Counted from the stretch's first letter, positions 35,621 through 44,898 are shown. The stretch is 64,000 nt of DNA from an uncultured Aquimarina sp. (GCA_947503835.1 CANNFM010000022.1:1-64000); one strand, 5' to 3'. Notes: a model not told the origin generated them from the letters alone. Program-made: numbers and translations.

Positions 35621-35695
35621 GTTTATCAAATCGTTAAATTAAAGTTACTAAAAACTTTATTTTAAAATAAATATGGATTACTAATGAAATAATAT

Positions 35696-35703
35696 TACCT
35701 TCG
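35696..35703 (+). promoter_or_regulatory. Possible -7 element of the cold-shock gene
   Basis: TACCTTCG, a common variant of TAnnTTTG, lies 17 bases before the cold-shock ATG. The -33 region has no clear TTTG. Confidence 0.45.
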
Positions 35704-35720
35704 CATTTTAATATTTTATA

Positions 35721-35912
35721 ATGAATAAAGGAACAGTAAAATTTTTTAATGACTCCAAAGGATTTGGATTCATCACAGAAGAAGGATCAAACAAAGATCA
35801 TTTTGTACACATTTCAGGCTTAATCGACGAAGTTCGTGAAGGTGACGAAGTAGAGTTTGAACTAAAAGAAGGTAAAAAAGGACTAAACGCGGTTAACGTG
35901 AAAGTATTATAA
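35721..35912 (+). CDS. Cold-shock domain protein
   Basis: The 63-residue single cold-shock domain has RNP1 as KGFGFI (residues 13-18) and RNP2 as HFVHIS. Length is slightly under the usual 65-70. Such proteins bind single-stranded RNA and DNA and act as RNA chaperones. The gene stands alone with its own terminator 28 bases after the stop. Confidence 0.95.
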   Translation: MNKGTVKFFNDSKGFGFITEEGSNKDHFVHISGLIDEVREGDEVEFELKEGKKGLNAVNVKVL

Positions 35913-35940
35913 TATACATTTTGACTTTTTTAAAACACAG

Positions 35941-35968
35941 GCCTGTCATAATTGATAGGCTTTTTTTT
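35941..35968 (+). terminator. Terminator of the cold-shock gene
   Basis: An 8-bp stem GCCTGTCA / TGATAGGC (one G-T pair) with a four-base loop, followed directly by eight T. Confidence 0.9.
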
Positions 35969-35995
35969 ATGCACTATCTTCGTTGAAATCTGGAT

Positions 35996-36080
35996 ATAGA
36001 CATAGATTTTCGTAATGCCCCAATAGATAAGAAATACGCGAGTAGGTTTTAATTAGGAGTATACTATTGTATTTTTAAAT
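35996..36080 (+). repeat. 85-bp upstream region, copy 1 (before the VOC gene)
   Basis: This stretch aligns without gaps to 36812-36896, which lies before yaaA: 65 of 85 bases match, counted by hand. The core AATAGATAAGAAATACG at 36022-36038 is exact in both. Its end (TATTTTTA at 36070-36077) resembles a -7 element. It reaches to within 43 bases of the VOC start. Confidence 0.85.
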
Positions 36081-36122
36081 ATGATTATCAACTGATTTTT
36101 TTGTAGACTATAAATAAATGAG

Positions 36123-36803
36123 ATGAAAATAAAAGAGTTGAAGATATATACTACTAAATTAATAGAACAGACTAGATTTTATGCTCAAGTATTGGATCTA
36201 AAGCCGATACATCAATCACAAAACTCAGTGTCTTTTATAATAGGAACATCGGTATTAAAGATTGAATATCAAAAAACTGCTACGCCATATCATTTTGCGA
36301 TAAATATCCCTTCTAATAAAGAGGCGGAAGCTTTGACTTGGTTAAAAACAAAGGTCAATATTTTAAAAGATCGACAAGATGAGATTATAGATTTTAAACG
36401 TTGGAATGCGAAAGCTATATATTTTTACGATGCAGATACTAATATTGTAGAATTGATTGCAAGAAAAAACCTAAATAATACATCAACAAGAGATTTTGAT
36501 CAAAATTCGTTTCTTGAAATTTCAGAAATAGGGATACCAACTACTAATATTAAAAGAGAATTTATACTACTAAATAAAAACTGTGGATTAGATATCTACG
36601 ATGGAAGTTTTGAAAGATTTTGTGCAATAGGAAATGACAATGGACTTTTTATATGTATAAACAAGAATACTAAAGATTGGTTTCCAACTAATGATAAAGC
36701 ATACTCTTCAGATTTTGAAGTGATTATTAATGAAAAAGACCAAGAATATAAGATTGAATACCGAAATGAGCAGTTAAGTGCTTTAATCACTAGCGAAGAG
36801 TAA
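36123..36803 (+). CDS. VOC family protein, two-domain
   Basis: The 226-residue protein has a first VOC-like module (residues 1-115: TTKLIEQTRFYAQVLDL, then IVELIARKN) and a weaker second half (about 125-225) that looks like a degenerate repeat of it (IPTTNIKREFILLNKNCGLDIY). Function unknown. It is in front of yaaA in the same direction with a 110-base gap and has an upstream region duplicated from, or to, that of yaaA. Confidence 0.82.
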   Translation: MKIKELKIYTTKLIEQTRFYAQVLDLKPIHQSQNSVSFIIGTSVLKIEYQKTATPYHFAINIPSNKEAEALTWLKTKVNILKDRQDEIIDFKRWNAKAIYFYDADTNIVELIARKNLNNTSTRDFDQNSFLEISEIGIPTTNIKREFILLNKNCGLDIYDGSFERFCAIGNDNGLFICINKNTKDWFPTNDKAYSSDFEVIINEKDQEYKIEYRNEQLSALITSEE

Positions 36804-36811
36804 TGTTTAGG

Positions 36812-36896
36812 ATAGACATAAATCTTTCTAATACCTAAATAGATAAGAAATACGTTTGTAGATTTTAATTATCGATACACAATCGTATTTTTGGAT
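36812..36896 (+). repeat. 85-bp upstream region, copy 2 (before yaaA)
   Basis: Partner of 35996-36080. Here the end reads TATTTTTG (36886-36893), an exact -7 element, 20 bases before the yaaA start. The shared 17-base core is at 36838-36854. Confidence 0.85.
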
Positions 36897-36913
36897 TACA
36901 AAAAAATATACAG

Positions 36914-37675
36914 ATGAAAATTGTAGTATCTCCAGCTAAATCATTGGATCTTGAAACCAAATTACCTACACAGCAGTACACAGAACCAGCTTTTTTACCA
37001 GAAGCTGAAAAATTGAACGCGGTTTTAAAGAAAAAAACACCTAAGAAACTATCTGATTTAATGGGAATTAGTGATAAGCTTGCACAACTTAATTGGCAGC
37101 GTAATCAAGAATTTCATCTTCCGTTTACTACAGAGAACGCCAGACCGGCGGTATATACTTTTAATGGAGATGTGTATATTGGATTAGATGTTTATACAAT
37201 CCCGGAAGATAAACTAGAAGCATTACAGAACCAACTAAGAATACTTTCAGGTTTATATGGAATCTTGAAGCCGTTAGATTTGATACAACCCTATCGATTA
37301 GAAATGGGTACAAAACTCAAAGTTGGTCGTAAAAATAACTTGTATGAGTTTTGGAAGAAAACCGTTACTAAACAACTTAATGATGAATTAGGAGACGATG
37401 AATTGTTCGTTAATTTAGCTAGTAATGAATATTTCAGTGCCATTGATGCTAAAGCATTAAAGGTTCCTGTAATTACTCCTCAATTTAAAGATTGGAAAGG
37501 CGATAAACTTAAGATGATAAGTTTCTTTGCAAAAAAAGCAAGAGGTATGATGGTACGTTATATTATCGATACTGGTGCAGAGACCATAGAGGATCTAAAA
37601 GGCTTTAATTATGAAGGTTATGGATACAGTGAAGAACATACAACCAAACCTAACGAATTGGTTTTTGTGCGATAA
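36914..37675 (+). CDS. yaaA: Peroxide stress protein YaaA
   Basis: The 253-residue product starts MKIVVSPAKSLDLETKLPT, the distinctive family N-terminus, and also has FNGDVYIGLDVYT, LSGLYGILKPLDLIQPYRLEMG and the C-terminal stretch GYGYSEE. In E. coli YaaA lowers free iron under peroxide stress and belongs to the OxyR regulon. It has its own promoter in the duplicated region at 36812-36896. Confidence 0.95.
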   Translation: MKIVVSPAKSLDLETKLPTQQYTEPAFLPEAEKLNAVLKKKTPKKLSDLMGISDKLAQLNWQRNQEFHLPFTTENARPAVYTFNGDVYIGLDVYTIPEDKLEALQNQLRILSGLYGILKPLDLIQPYRLEMGTKLKVGRKNNLYEFWKKTVTKQLNDELGDDELFVNLASNEYFSAIDAKALKVPVITPQFKDWKGDKLKMISFFAKKARGMMVRYIIDTGAETIEDLKGFNYEGYGYSEEHTTKPNELVFVR

Positions 37676-37712
37676 TGTTTTGAAATATGGAGTTAAGGGT
37701 GGATGTAGTTAT

Positions 37713-38090
37713 TTATTCGTCTAATAAGAAAGCTATTCTGGAGACTATTTTTTCAGTAGAGAAAGGTTTAATGATATAGTCATCACAACCTTTTGAATAC
37801 CCATCTTTTTTATCAGTAAGTTCTCCTTTGGCAGTAAGAAATATAATTTTTGTGTTTTCTAAGATTTTGTCTTTACGAATCAAGCTGGAAAACTCAAATC
37901 CGTTAATGAATGGCATCATAACATCCAAAAGAATTAAATCTGGGCAAAATAATTTAGCCGTTTTTAAACCTTCTTTTCCATTATATGCTTTTTGAACCTC
38001 ATAGTCTTTTGCCAAAAGAATGTTTTCAAGAGCTAATACAATAGAGGGCTCATCATCGACAATCAAAATCTTCTTATTCGCTTTCATCAT
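37713..38090 (-). CDS. Response regulator, single receiver domain
   Basis: The 125-residue product is only a receiver domain: KILIVDDEPSIVLALENIL, the phospho-acceptor Asp in LILLDVMMPF, the Thr in FLTAKGE, and the Lys in DDYIIKPFS. It overlaps the end of the kinase gene by 17 bases and is certainly in one transcript with it. With no output domain, it must act by protein contact, or as a relay or sink. Confidence 0.95.
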   Translation of the reverse strand: MMKANKKILIVDDEPSIVLALENILLAKDYEVQKAYNGKEGLKTAKLFCPDLILLDVMMPFINGFEFSSLIRKDKILENTKIIFLTAKGELTDKKDGYSKGCDDYIIKPFSTEKIVSRIAFLLDE

Positions 38091-40800
38091 TTGTGTTTAA
38101 TGGTAAAGTTATTAAAAATCTGGTGTATTTGTTAATCTCACTCTCTACTTCGATAGTTCCTTTATGCCTTTGAATTATTTTTTTGGCTATAGATAATCCT
38201 AGACCACTTCCTTTTGGTTTGATTTTTTGCTTTTCATTTTGAATTTGGACAAAGGTCTTAAAAATTCTTTTTTGATTTTCTTTTGCAATCCCTACTCCAT
38301 TATCCTCTATACTTATAATAACAGTATTTTGTTCTGTTTTTGATGATACTAGTATGTAGTTTTTGTTTTTTTCAGGATCGTAAAATTTAATGGCATTAAT
38401 TAGAATATTAATCAAAACGCGCTCTAAATGCACTCTATCTGCATACACAAATATTGATGTGTCCAGAGTCGTGGTATCAATTTTTATATTAACCTCTTTG
38501 GTCATTGGAGTCACTGTCTCTATAGTATTGGATATTAGCTGTGCGACAGAGACATGGTCAAACTCCCAGATAAGCTTACCAAGTTCTAATTTTTCTTGTA
38601 GTAAGGTGTCGTCAATCAGATTACTAAGCCGTTCGCTTTCCTGTATGATGGTTTTAAGGAATACTTCTTTTTTCTCGGCGTACAATTCGGGTTCAGAATA
38701 TAACATCTCTGATAATAATCGGATAGAAGTTATAGGTGTTCGTAATTCATGTGATATGGTTAGAATAAATTCATCTTTAAGATGATCTATTTCTTTTAGT
38801 TTTTCGTTTGCTTTTAGTAACGTTTTTTGTGCGCGTTCTAATTCGTCAGATTTTATAGTTAATTTTTTGCTGTGTGTAATGGCTTCTTTAGTTTCTTCGA
38901 GTATTTCTAATAATTCTTTTCGATTAAGAGGCTCTTCATTAAGTAGTTTTGAAATGGCAATCCTAGCTGAAATATTACCAATATAATCAGATAATACGTT
39001 TTCCATATAGTCTACAAAATGGATATCTACAATATCATTATTTAAGTATTTTTTTTGATATTTATTGTGATAATGATAAATGGCAGAATTGGCTGTTTCT
39101 GAACCTAAAAAGGTAATTACCAGTTCATATAATTGATAAAAAAACACTTCTTTATATCTATTTCTAAAGCGATTATCATTGATGTCAATTTTGGCATCTA
39201 TAAATTTATTGGCTTGTTGTATTTCGATCCCTTTGGGAATGGTAAATAAAGAACCTATGATATACATGAAAATATTGGCTGTAATACTCCAGAAAAAACC
39301 GTGAGTTATTTTATTAAGATTTTCTAAGCCTAGTAATGCATATGGTTTTAATATATTACATCCAAAGAGACCTTCGGTTAGTATAGAAATGTCACCCATA
39401 ATCCCGCTTCGTATTAAGGTGGGAAACAATAACGTATAAAACCATATTATAAAACCAATACTAAGACCCGCAATTGTTCCTGTTCTGTTAGCTCTTTTCC
39501 AAAATATACCACCAAAAAATGAAGGAGCTAGCTGTACAATTCCGACAAATGAAATTAACCCAACTTCTACCATAGGATAATTTTCTCCTATAGCAATCAT
39601 ATAAATATATGCCGAAAGCAATACAATAGGAATACTGATACGCCTACAAAATAAGATAGCTTTTTGAACTTTGGACGTTGGAAAAACTTTTAGGTAATTA
39701 ACAAGTAAAGGAATCAGAATATTATTGGATAACATTGTTGAAATTGCAAAAGTCTCTACTATAATCATTCCGGTTGCTGCTGCAAACCCACCAAGAAAAA
39801 CTAAGGTTGCCAGGAGGTTGTTTCCTTTTTCTAAAGGAAAATGCAGGATGAAACTATCAGCATTAAAGGTAGTATTTCCAAAATATAATTTCCCGCCAAT
39901 AGCAATTGGGATTACAAATAATGTAATAGCAAATAAATAGAGAGGAAATATCCATGAGGCCTTTTCTACGTGTTTTTCGTTTTTATTTTCTAATGCTATA
40001 AGATGAAACTGTCTGGGTAATAACATAAAAACTAAAAAAGAGAGTATGATAAGCATAAACCAATCCCAATAACCTCCATCTAGACTTCTTTGAATATTAT
40101 TTATAGAAGCCAACATGTTTTTTTCTGCTGCTTGAGAGAAAATGTCCCCAAATCCATCAAAAATAAAGTAAGTAACATAAATGCCTATCACTAAAAATGC
40201 GATGAGTTTAAAAATAGCTTCAAAAGTAATAACAGAAACCATTCCTTCATTTCTTTCTTGAGACCTAGGGTTTCTGGTTCCAAATAGAATTATAAAAATT
40301 GACATAATGATCGCTATAATAAAAGCAGTTTCATTATAAATAGGGGTTTGCGCAGGATAGTCAATTAGGATATTAAAGCTCCCTGATATTGCCCTTAACT
40401 GGATTGAAATATAAGGAATGATAAATAGCAGAATCATTATGGTGACTAGATTACCAAGAAACTTATCCTTACCATAACGAGTAGCAATAAAATCAGAGAT
40501 ACTACTTATTTTTTCTTGCCTACAGATGCGAATTATTTTTTTGAATAAAATAATCCAAAGGGGACAAAGTAATAAGGGCCCAAGATAGGTTGCCAAGAAA
40601 CTAATGCCTTCTGTAGCAGCTTTGCCAACACTTCCATAAAATGTCCAGGCAGTACAATAGGTGGTTAAAGAAAGAGCATATACTAAAGGAGAATTTATGA
40701 TACTCTTAGTCGTAGATTTTTTATCGCCATAGTACGCAACCCCAAAAAGAACACCGAGGTATGCAACACATATCGCGATAATTGCCCAAAGTGGTATCAT
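38074..40800 (-). CDS. Sodium:solute symporter-type histidine kinase (CbrA-like)
   Basis: The 908-residue protein joins an N-terminal sodium:solute symporter (SSSF) domain with about 13 helices (residues 1-515) to a cytoplasmic kinase. A linker with helical coil (about 590-680) leads to HisKA with TISHELRTPITSIRLLSE, then HATPase with NILINAIKFYD, DNGVG and GSGLGLSI. Such fusions (e.g. CbrA) couple nutrient transport or sensing to signalling. The substrate is unknown. It overlaps both its neighbours: a 63-residue membrane protein upstream by 4 bases and the response regulator downstream by 17. Confidence 0.95.
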   Translation of the reverse strand: MIPLWAIIAICVAYLGVLFGVAYYGDKKSTTKSIINSPLVYALSLTTYCTAWTFYGSVGKAATEGISFLATYLGPLLLCPLWIILFKKIIRICRQEKISSISDFIATRYGKDKFLGNLVTIMILLFIIPYISIQLRAISGSFNILIDYPAQTPIYNETAFIIAIIMSIFIILFGTRNPRSQERNEGMVSVITFEAIFKLIAFLVIGIYVTYFIFDGFGDIFSQAAEKNMLASINNIQRSLDGGYWDWFMLIILSFLVFMLLPRQFHLIALENKNEKHVEKASWIFPLYLFAITLFVIPIAIGGKLYFGNTTFNADSFILHFPLEKGNNLLATLVFLGGFAAATGMIIVETFAISTMLSNNILIPLLVNYLKVFPTSKVQKAILFCRRISIPIVLLSAYIYMIAIGENYPMVEVGLISFVGIVQLAPSFFGGIFWKRANRTGTIAGLSIGFIIWFYTLLFPTLIRSGIMGDISILTEGLFGCNILKPYALLGLENLNKITHGFFWSITANIFMYIIGSLFTIPKGIEIQQANKFIDAKIDINDNRFRNRYKEVFFYQLYELVITFLGSETANSAIYHYHNKYQKKYLNNDIVDIHFVDYMENVLSDYIGNISARIAISKLLNEEPLNRKELLEILEETKEAITHSKKLTIKSDELERAQKTLLKANEKLKEIDHLKDEFILTISHELRTPITSIRLLSEMLYSEPELYAEKKEVFLKTIIQESERLSNLIDDTLLQEKLELGKLIWEFDHVSVAQLISNTIETVTPMTKEVNIKIDTTTLDTSIFVYADRVHLERVLINILINAIKFYDPEKNKNYILVSSKTEQNTVIISIEDNGVGIAKENQKRIFKTFVQIQNEKQKIKPKGSGLGLSIAKKIIQRHKGTIEVESEINKYTRFLITLPLNTNDESE

Positions 40801-40988
40801 TTATTGCTGTTAATAATATAAAGCATTATAAAAACTAATAAGAACCAGAGTATATAAAAATATAGGTAGGTAACAGGGATCATGTCAAAAAGTAACACAT
40901 TGTCAATAATCCCAATAAAGGGAAAATTAAACAAGAAAAAGAAAAATAGAGCTATGACAATAAGCCTGGTTTTTCTGAGTGTTTTCAT
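40797..40988 (-). CDS. Tiny two-helix membrane protein
   Basis: The 63-residue product has hydrophobic helices at about 9-28 and 38-60, with a short loop containing IPVTYLYFYILWFL. It looks like a small subunit of sodium:solute symporters (DUF3311-like pattern), but I cannot assign it firmly. It overlaps the kinase-symporter start by 4 bases (ATGA type), so it is translationally coupled to it. Confidence 0.75.
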   Translation of the reverse strand: MKTLRKTRLIVIALFFFFLFNFPFIGIIDNVLLFDMIPVTYLYFYILWFLLVFIMLYIINSNK

Positions 40989-41071
40989 TTTAGCTAGCTA
41001 TCAAATTATCCAAATATAGACTTTATCAATCAAATATGATGAATTCTAATATGTAACTACCATCATTTATG

Positions 41072-41095
41072 TATATTTGAATATATAAATATTCA
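41072..41095 (+). promoter_or_regulatory. arsR-type gene promoter with overlapping palindrome
   Basis: TATATTTG at 41072-41079 is an exact -7 element. The palindrome TGAATAT-ATAA-ATATTCA (41078-41095) overlaps it and the expected start of transcription, and has the same ATAA spacer as the one before the porin gene. Confidence 0.55.
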
Positions 41096-41119
41096 TAATT
41101 TTTAACCTTAATCATTAAT

Positions 41120-41446
41120 TTGATTCATGAAATTTACATGAATTTTATGAAAGAAAACTTTACCAATTTTCAGATTTTAGATAAAAGCGCAGAAATACTT
41201 AAAGTGATTGCACATCCGGTAAGGTTGGCTATTATAGAGGTTTTATATAAAAAAGGTAAATTATCTGTTACAGATATTTACGAATTATTAGATATTGAGC
41301 AGTCTGTTGCCTCTTATCATCTCAAAAACCTTCGGATGGTACATGTGGTTATATCTCAAAGACAAGGGACTAAAATTTACTATTCTATAGAAAGTAAAGA
41401 AGTGATTCAAATTTTTAAATATATTACTAAATTAGGTGATGTTTAA
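41120..41446 (+). CDS. ArsR-type helix-turn-helix regulator
   Basis: The 108-residue winged-helix protein (VIAHPVRLAIIEVLYKKGKLSVTDIYELLDIEQSVASYHLKNLR, here named by its parts VIAHPVRL and EQSVASYHLKNL) matches the ArsR family. No Cys metal site is seen, so this is not a classical metal sensor. The start at 41120 or the ATG at 41148 (MKENFTNFQIL) are both possible. It is in front of the porin/TRAP operon and may control it. Confidence 0.85.
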   Translation: MIHEIYMNFMKENFTNFQILDKSAEILKVIAHPVRLAIIEVLYKKGKLSVTDIYELLDIEQSVASYHLKNLRMVHVVISQRQGTKIYYSIESKEVIQIFKYITKLGDV

Positions 41447-41613
41447 TCCTTTTTTTGATTAAACGTATAAGTTTTAATATAGTTCTACTGTTTTTTTATT
41501 CTTTTTTTAACTTTTCCAAATTTGTTTTAAATAATTGATTTTAAGGTAATTGCATTTATTTTATTATCAGTTAATTAAATATTTAACAATATTTTTATAA
41601 TTTATTTATTAAT

Positions 41614-41648
41614 ATATGTAAATAATTACATATTTGTATATATATTTG
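41614..41648 (+). promoter_or_regulatory. Porin/TRAP operon promoter with palindrome
   Basis: ATATGTAA-ATAA-TTACATAT (41614-41633) is a perfect 8-bp inverted repeat. TATATTTG at 41641-41648 is an exact -7 element. The ATG of the porin is 37 bases after the -7. The palindrome sits where the -33 region would be. Confidence 0.6.
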
Positions 41649-41684
41649 AAGCACACAATCATATATTAATTTAAATAATGAATT

Positions 41685-42980
41685 ATGAAAAAAAAGGGAT
41701 GTATCGTTCTTCTTTTGTTTTTTCTTTTGGTCTTTGTAACCAAAGTGCAATCTCAAGAAGAAAAACAAAAGAAAAAACCAATTACTTTTAAACCATTAAA
41801 ATTTAATATTTCTGAAGACGGTGCTCAATGGTTGCGTTTTATTCTTTGGAATCAAGTACAGTTAAATTCGAATGATTTGGATGGTGATGATGATTTTAAT
41901 GTAAAACCTAATATTAGAAGATCTAGATTATTAATATTAGGACAGGTAACACCTCAAATATTCACTTATATCCATTTTGGTGTCAATAATACAAACTCTG
42001 GGCGATTGGGGCGCATTGATGGGAGTGATGAAACACAAATGTTTTTGCACGATGCAACGATAGAGTATAAATTTTCTGATAAGTTAGCAATCGGGGGAGG
42101 CCTTCATTATTGGAGAGGATTAGCAAGACTATCTAGTTGGGCAGGCCTTACGTCACTAACCTTTGATATTCCTAACCCATTAGTTTTTGATGGTACTATT
42201 GGAGCAACTGATCAATTTGCTCGCCATATCGGAGTGTATGCAAAAGGAAAGCTGGCAAAATTTGAGTATAGATTGGCGATCAATGATCCTAGTTTAACCG
42301 GTTTTAGAGAAGACCCAGTAAATACTACAGTCGATAACACGGTATATGGAGCGTGGAATTACCATGAGGGGGGAAGAACTATTATAGAAGGTAATCTTAA
42401 GTATAATTTCATAGGTTCAGAGAGTAACTTATTACCTTATACGGTAGGAAGTTACTTGGGAAAGAAAAAAGTACTATCTGCTAGCGCAGGATTTATTTAC
42501 CATCCCGAAAGCTCCCTTGTTTTAAAAGATAATACGAATCCAATTTTAGAAGGAGATGATGACGCTATAATTATAGCAAAAACTGATACCGAAGATGCTA
42601 CTCATTTTTCTCTAGATGTTAATTATGATACTCCTGTAGGAAGTAACGGAGGAGCATTAACAGCCTATGCAGCCTATTTAAATTATAATTTTGGAGAGAA
42701 TGGTAGTAGTGCAGCCGCAGCTACAGGATCTGCATTGTATACTCAAATTGGATACTTAATTCCTAAAACAAAGATACAGCCCTATGTTGTCTATCAAGAT
42801 AGAGATTGGGAAGATGCCACAGTTTTGGGTTCACAAAGGGCTGGTAATACTTTTAATCTAGGGGCAAATTATTATGTATCGGGTCATAATTTGAGACTTA
42901 CATTAGAATATTTAAAAAACAATTTTGATGTTGGAGAAGATACAAGTCAAATACGGTTTCAGGTAAACATATTTCTATAG
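41685..42980 (+). CDS. Outer-membrane porin
   Basis: The 431-residue protein has a signal peptide (about residues 1-24) and a long run of alternating hydrophobic/polar beta strands, ending in the C-terminal strand TSQIRFQVNIFL, which has the aromatic/aliphatic end typical of outer-membrane barrels. It resembles the phosphate-selective OprP/OprO-type group used by Bacteroidota near transporters. It precedes the TRAP genes by 48 bases and probably lets the substrate through the outer membrane. Confidence 0.85.
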   Translation: MKKKGCIVLLLFFLLVFVTKVQSQEEKQKKKPITFKPLKFNISEDGAQWLRFILWNQVQLNSNDLDGDDDFNVKPNIRRSRLLILGQVTPQIFTYIHFGVNNTNSGRLGRIDGSDETQMFLHDATIEYKFSDKLAIGGGLHYWRGLARLSSWAGLTSLTFDIPNPLVFDGTIGATDQFARHIGVYAKGKLAKFEYRLAINDPSLTGFREDPVNTTVDNTVYGAWNYHEGGRTIIEGNLKYNFIGSESNLLPYTVGSYLGKKKVLSASAGFIYHPESSLVLKDNTNPILEGDDDAIIIAKTDTEDATHFSLDVNYDTPVGSNGGALTAYAAYLNYNFGENGSSAAAATGSALYTQIGYLIPKTKIQPYVVYQDRDWEDATVLGSQRAGNTFNLGANYYVSGHNLRLTLEYLKNNFDVGEDTSQIRFQVNIFL

Positions 42981-43028
42981 AAATAACTACTTTTATCTGG
43001 TACAATTAAATTATAAAATTTAAGATTC

Positions 43029-43532
43029 GTGAAAAAAACAATTTCCTTTTTAGAAAAGATAAATGAAAAGATTGGAAACCTGGTAAGTTGGGTAGCCGTA
43101 TTAATGGTGATCGTAATCAGTCTAGATGTAATCATTCGATATTTATTTCAGTTTACATTTATTTGGATTGTAGAAATAGAAATCTATTTATTCGGTATTA
43201 TGTTTCTGTTAGCTGCAGGTTACACTTTTAAATTTGGTAAACATGTACGAGTAGATGTATTCTATGCAAAACTTTCTGAAAAAGGCAGAGCCTGGATAGA
43301 TCTTATAGGAGGTTTGTTTTTTCTCTTACCATGGGGTTATATTGTTGTTTCTGCATCGTGGCGATATGCATATTCATCTTTTTTAATGGGAGAGAGTTCT
43401 CCTCAACCTGGAGGGTTACCAGCATTATACATTCTTAAATTTTGTATAACCTTAGGTTTTGCTTTTCTTCTTTTACAAGGATTAGCTAGTATTCTTAAAT
43501 CAATTCAGATCATTTTTAATAAAGAGAAGTAA
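43029..43532 (+). CDS. dctQ: TRAP transporter small permease
   Basis: The 167-residue DctQ-type subunit has four hydrophobic helices (about 12-34, 48-68, 88-108, 128-155) and the conserved stretches WVAVLMVIVISLDVIIRY and KHVRVDV. The start is GTG 43029. It abuts the large permease gene with no gap. Together with the large permease it takes up a substrate delivered by DctP, driven by an ion gradient. Confidence 0.93.
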   Translation: MKKTISFLEKINEKIGNLVSWVAVLMVIVISLDVIIRYLFQFTFIWIVEIEIYLFGIMFLLAAGYTFKFGKHVRVDVFYAKLSEKGRAWIDLIGGLFFLLPWGYIVVSASWRYAYSSFLMGESSPQPGGLPALYILKFCITLGFAFLLLQGLASILKSIQIIFNKEK

Positions 43533-44879
43533 ATGGAGGTTTTAGCAATAGTATTGTTCGCAGTAATTTTTATTCTAATCCTGAAAGGATATCCAGTAGC
43601 GTTTACTTTAGGCGGACTTTCTGTTTTGTTTGCTTATGGGATATCAATTTTTGCTCCCGAGTATTTCTCGATGTCTACATTTAATATACTACCATCTAGG
43701 ATTATGGGGGTAGTAAATAACTACGTTTTAATGGCGGTTCCTCTATTTATTTTTATGGGAATCATGTTAGAGAAATCAGGTTTAGCGCAAAGTTTATTAG
43801 AAACTATGGCCATGATGTTTGGTACGGTTCGTGGCGGACTTGCAATATCTGTTGTGATAGTAGGCGCTTTATTGGCAGCTTCTACAGGGATTGTTGGTGC
43901 TACTGTTGTTACCATGGGGTTGATTAGCCTACCAACAATGCTCAAGAGAGGATATAAAACAGAATTGGCAACGGGTGTAATCGCTTCTTCAGGAACATTA
44001 GGGCAAATCATTCCCCCATCTATTGTTCTGGTGCTATTAGCAGACACTATTAATAGCTCATCAAGAGGTGGAGCTTCTGTCGATGTGGGCTCTTTGTTTT
44101 CTGCGGCAATGCTTCCAGGGCTATTATTGGTAGCTTTATATATTATTTATATTTTGATACGTTCTTTTATAAATAAAAAGGAAGCTCCAGCAATTCCTGC
44201 TGCTGAAATAAAAGAATTTAGAGGTGATAATTTTGTATCAAAAATTATTAAAGTTTTAGTTCTTCCAATTTTATTAATTGTCGTTGTTTTAGGATCGATT
44301 TTTACAGGTTTAGCTTCTCCTACAGAAGCCTCTGCTATTGGTGCTTTAGGAGCAACTATACTTACAATCGTACAAGGTAAATTTAATATTAAGATATTAA
44401 AAGACGTAGCTAGAGAGACTACTAAACTTACTACAATGGTCTTTTTTATACTATTGGGAGCTACTACATTTACATTAGTGTTTAGGACATTGGGAGGTGA
44501 TGACTACCTGCAAGAATTAATTTTGTCATCAAATTTATCACCGGTTATGTTTCTACTGCTAGTAATGGTAGTGATATTTATTGCAGGATTCTTTATCGAT
44601 TTTATTGAAATCGTTTTTATCATTGTGCCAGTAGTTACCCCTATTTTTAATGCACTGGATATGAACATGCTTTGGGTAGGAATACTGATTGCTTTAAATC
44701 TTCAAACATCATTTCTAACTCCACCTTTTGGGTTTGCATTATTTTATCTCAAAGGAGTGGCACCCCCTGAAGTTAAAACAAGTCAAATTTATAGAGGAAT
44801 TGTACCATTCATTATTATTCAACTATGTATAGTAGGATTAGTGGTATTCTTTCCTGAAATCATCTTTCTTTCAAAATAA
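43533..44879 (+). CDS. dctM: TRAP transporter large permease
   Basis: The 448-residue DctM-type protein has about 12-13 hydrophobic helices and family stretches VPLFIFMGIMLEKSGLA and GQIIPPSIVLVLLAD, plus SPTEASAIGALGA and LTPPFGFALFYLKGVAP, which form the two repeats that carry substrate and sodium. It is an elevator-type transporter. It starts directly at the DctQ stop. Confidence 0.96.
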   Translation: MEVLAIVLFAVIFILILKGYPVAFTLGGLSVLFAYGISIFAPEYFSMSTFNILPSRIMGVVNNYVLMAVPLFIFMGIMLEKSGLAQSLLETMAMMFGTVRGGLAISVVIVGALLAASTGIVGATVVTMGLISLPTMLKRGYKTELATGVIASSGTLGQIIPPSIVLVLLADTINSSSRGGASVDVGSLFSAAMLPGLLLVALYIIYILIRSFINKKEAPAIPAAEIKEFRGDNFVSKIIKVLVLPILLIVVVLGSIFTGLASPTEASAIGALGATILTIVQGKFNIKILKDVARETTKLTTMVFFILLGATTFTLVFRTLGGDDYLQELILSSNLSPVMFLLLVMVVIFIAGFFIDFIEIVFIIVPVVTPIFNALDMNMLWVGILIALNLQTSFLTPPFGFALFYLKGVAPPEVKTSQIYRGIVPFIIIQLCIVGLVVFFPEIIFLSK

Positions 44880-44898
44880 AACTTTAAAAAACTAAAAA

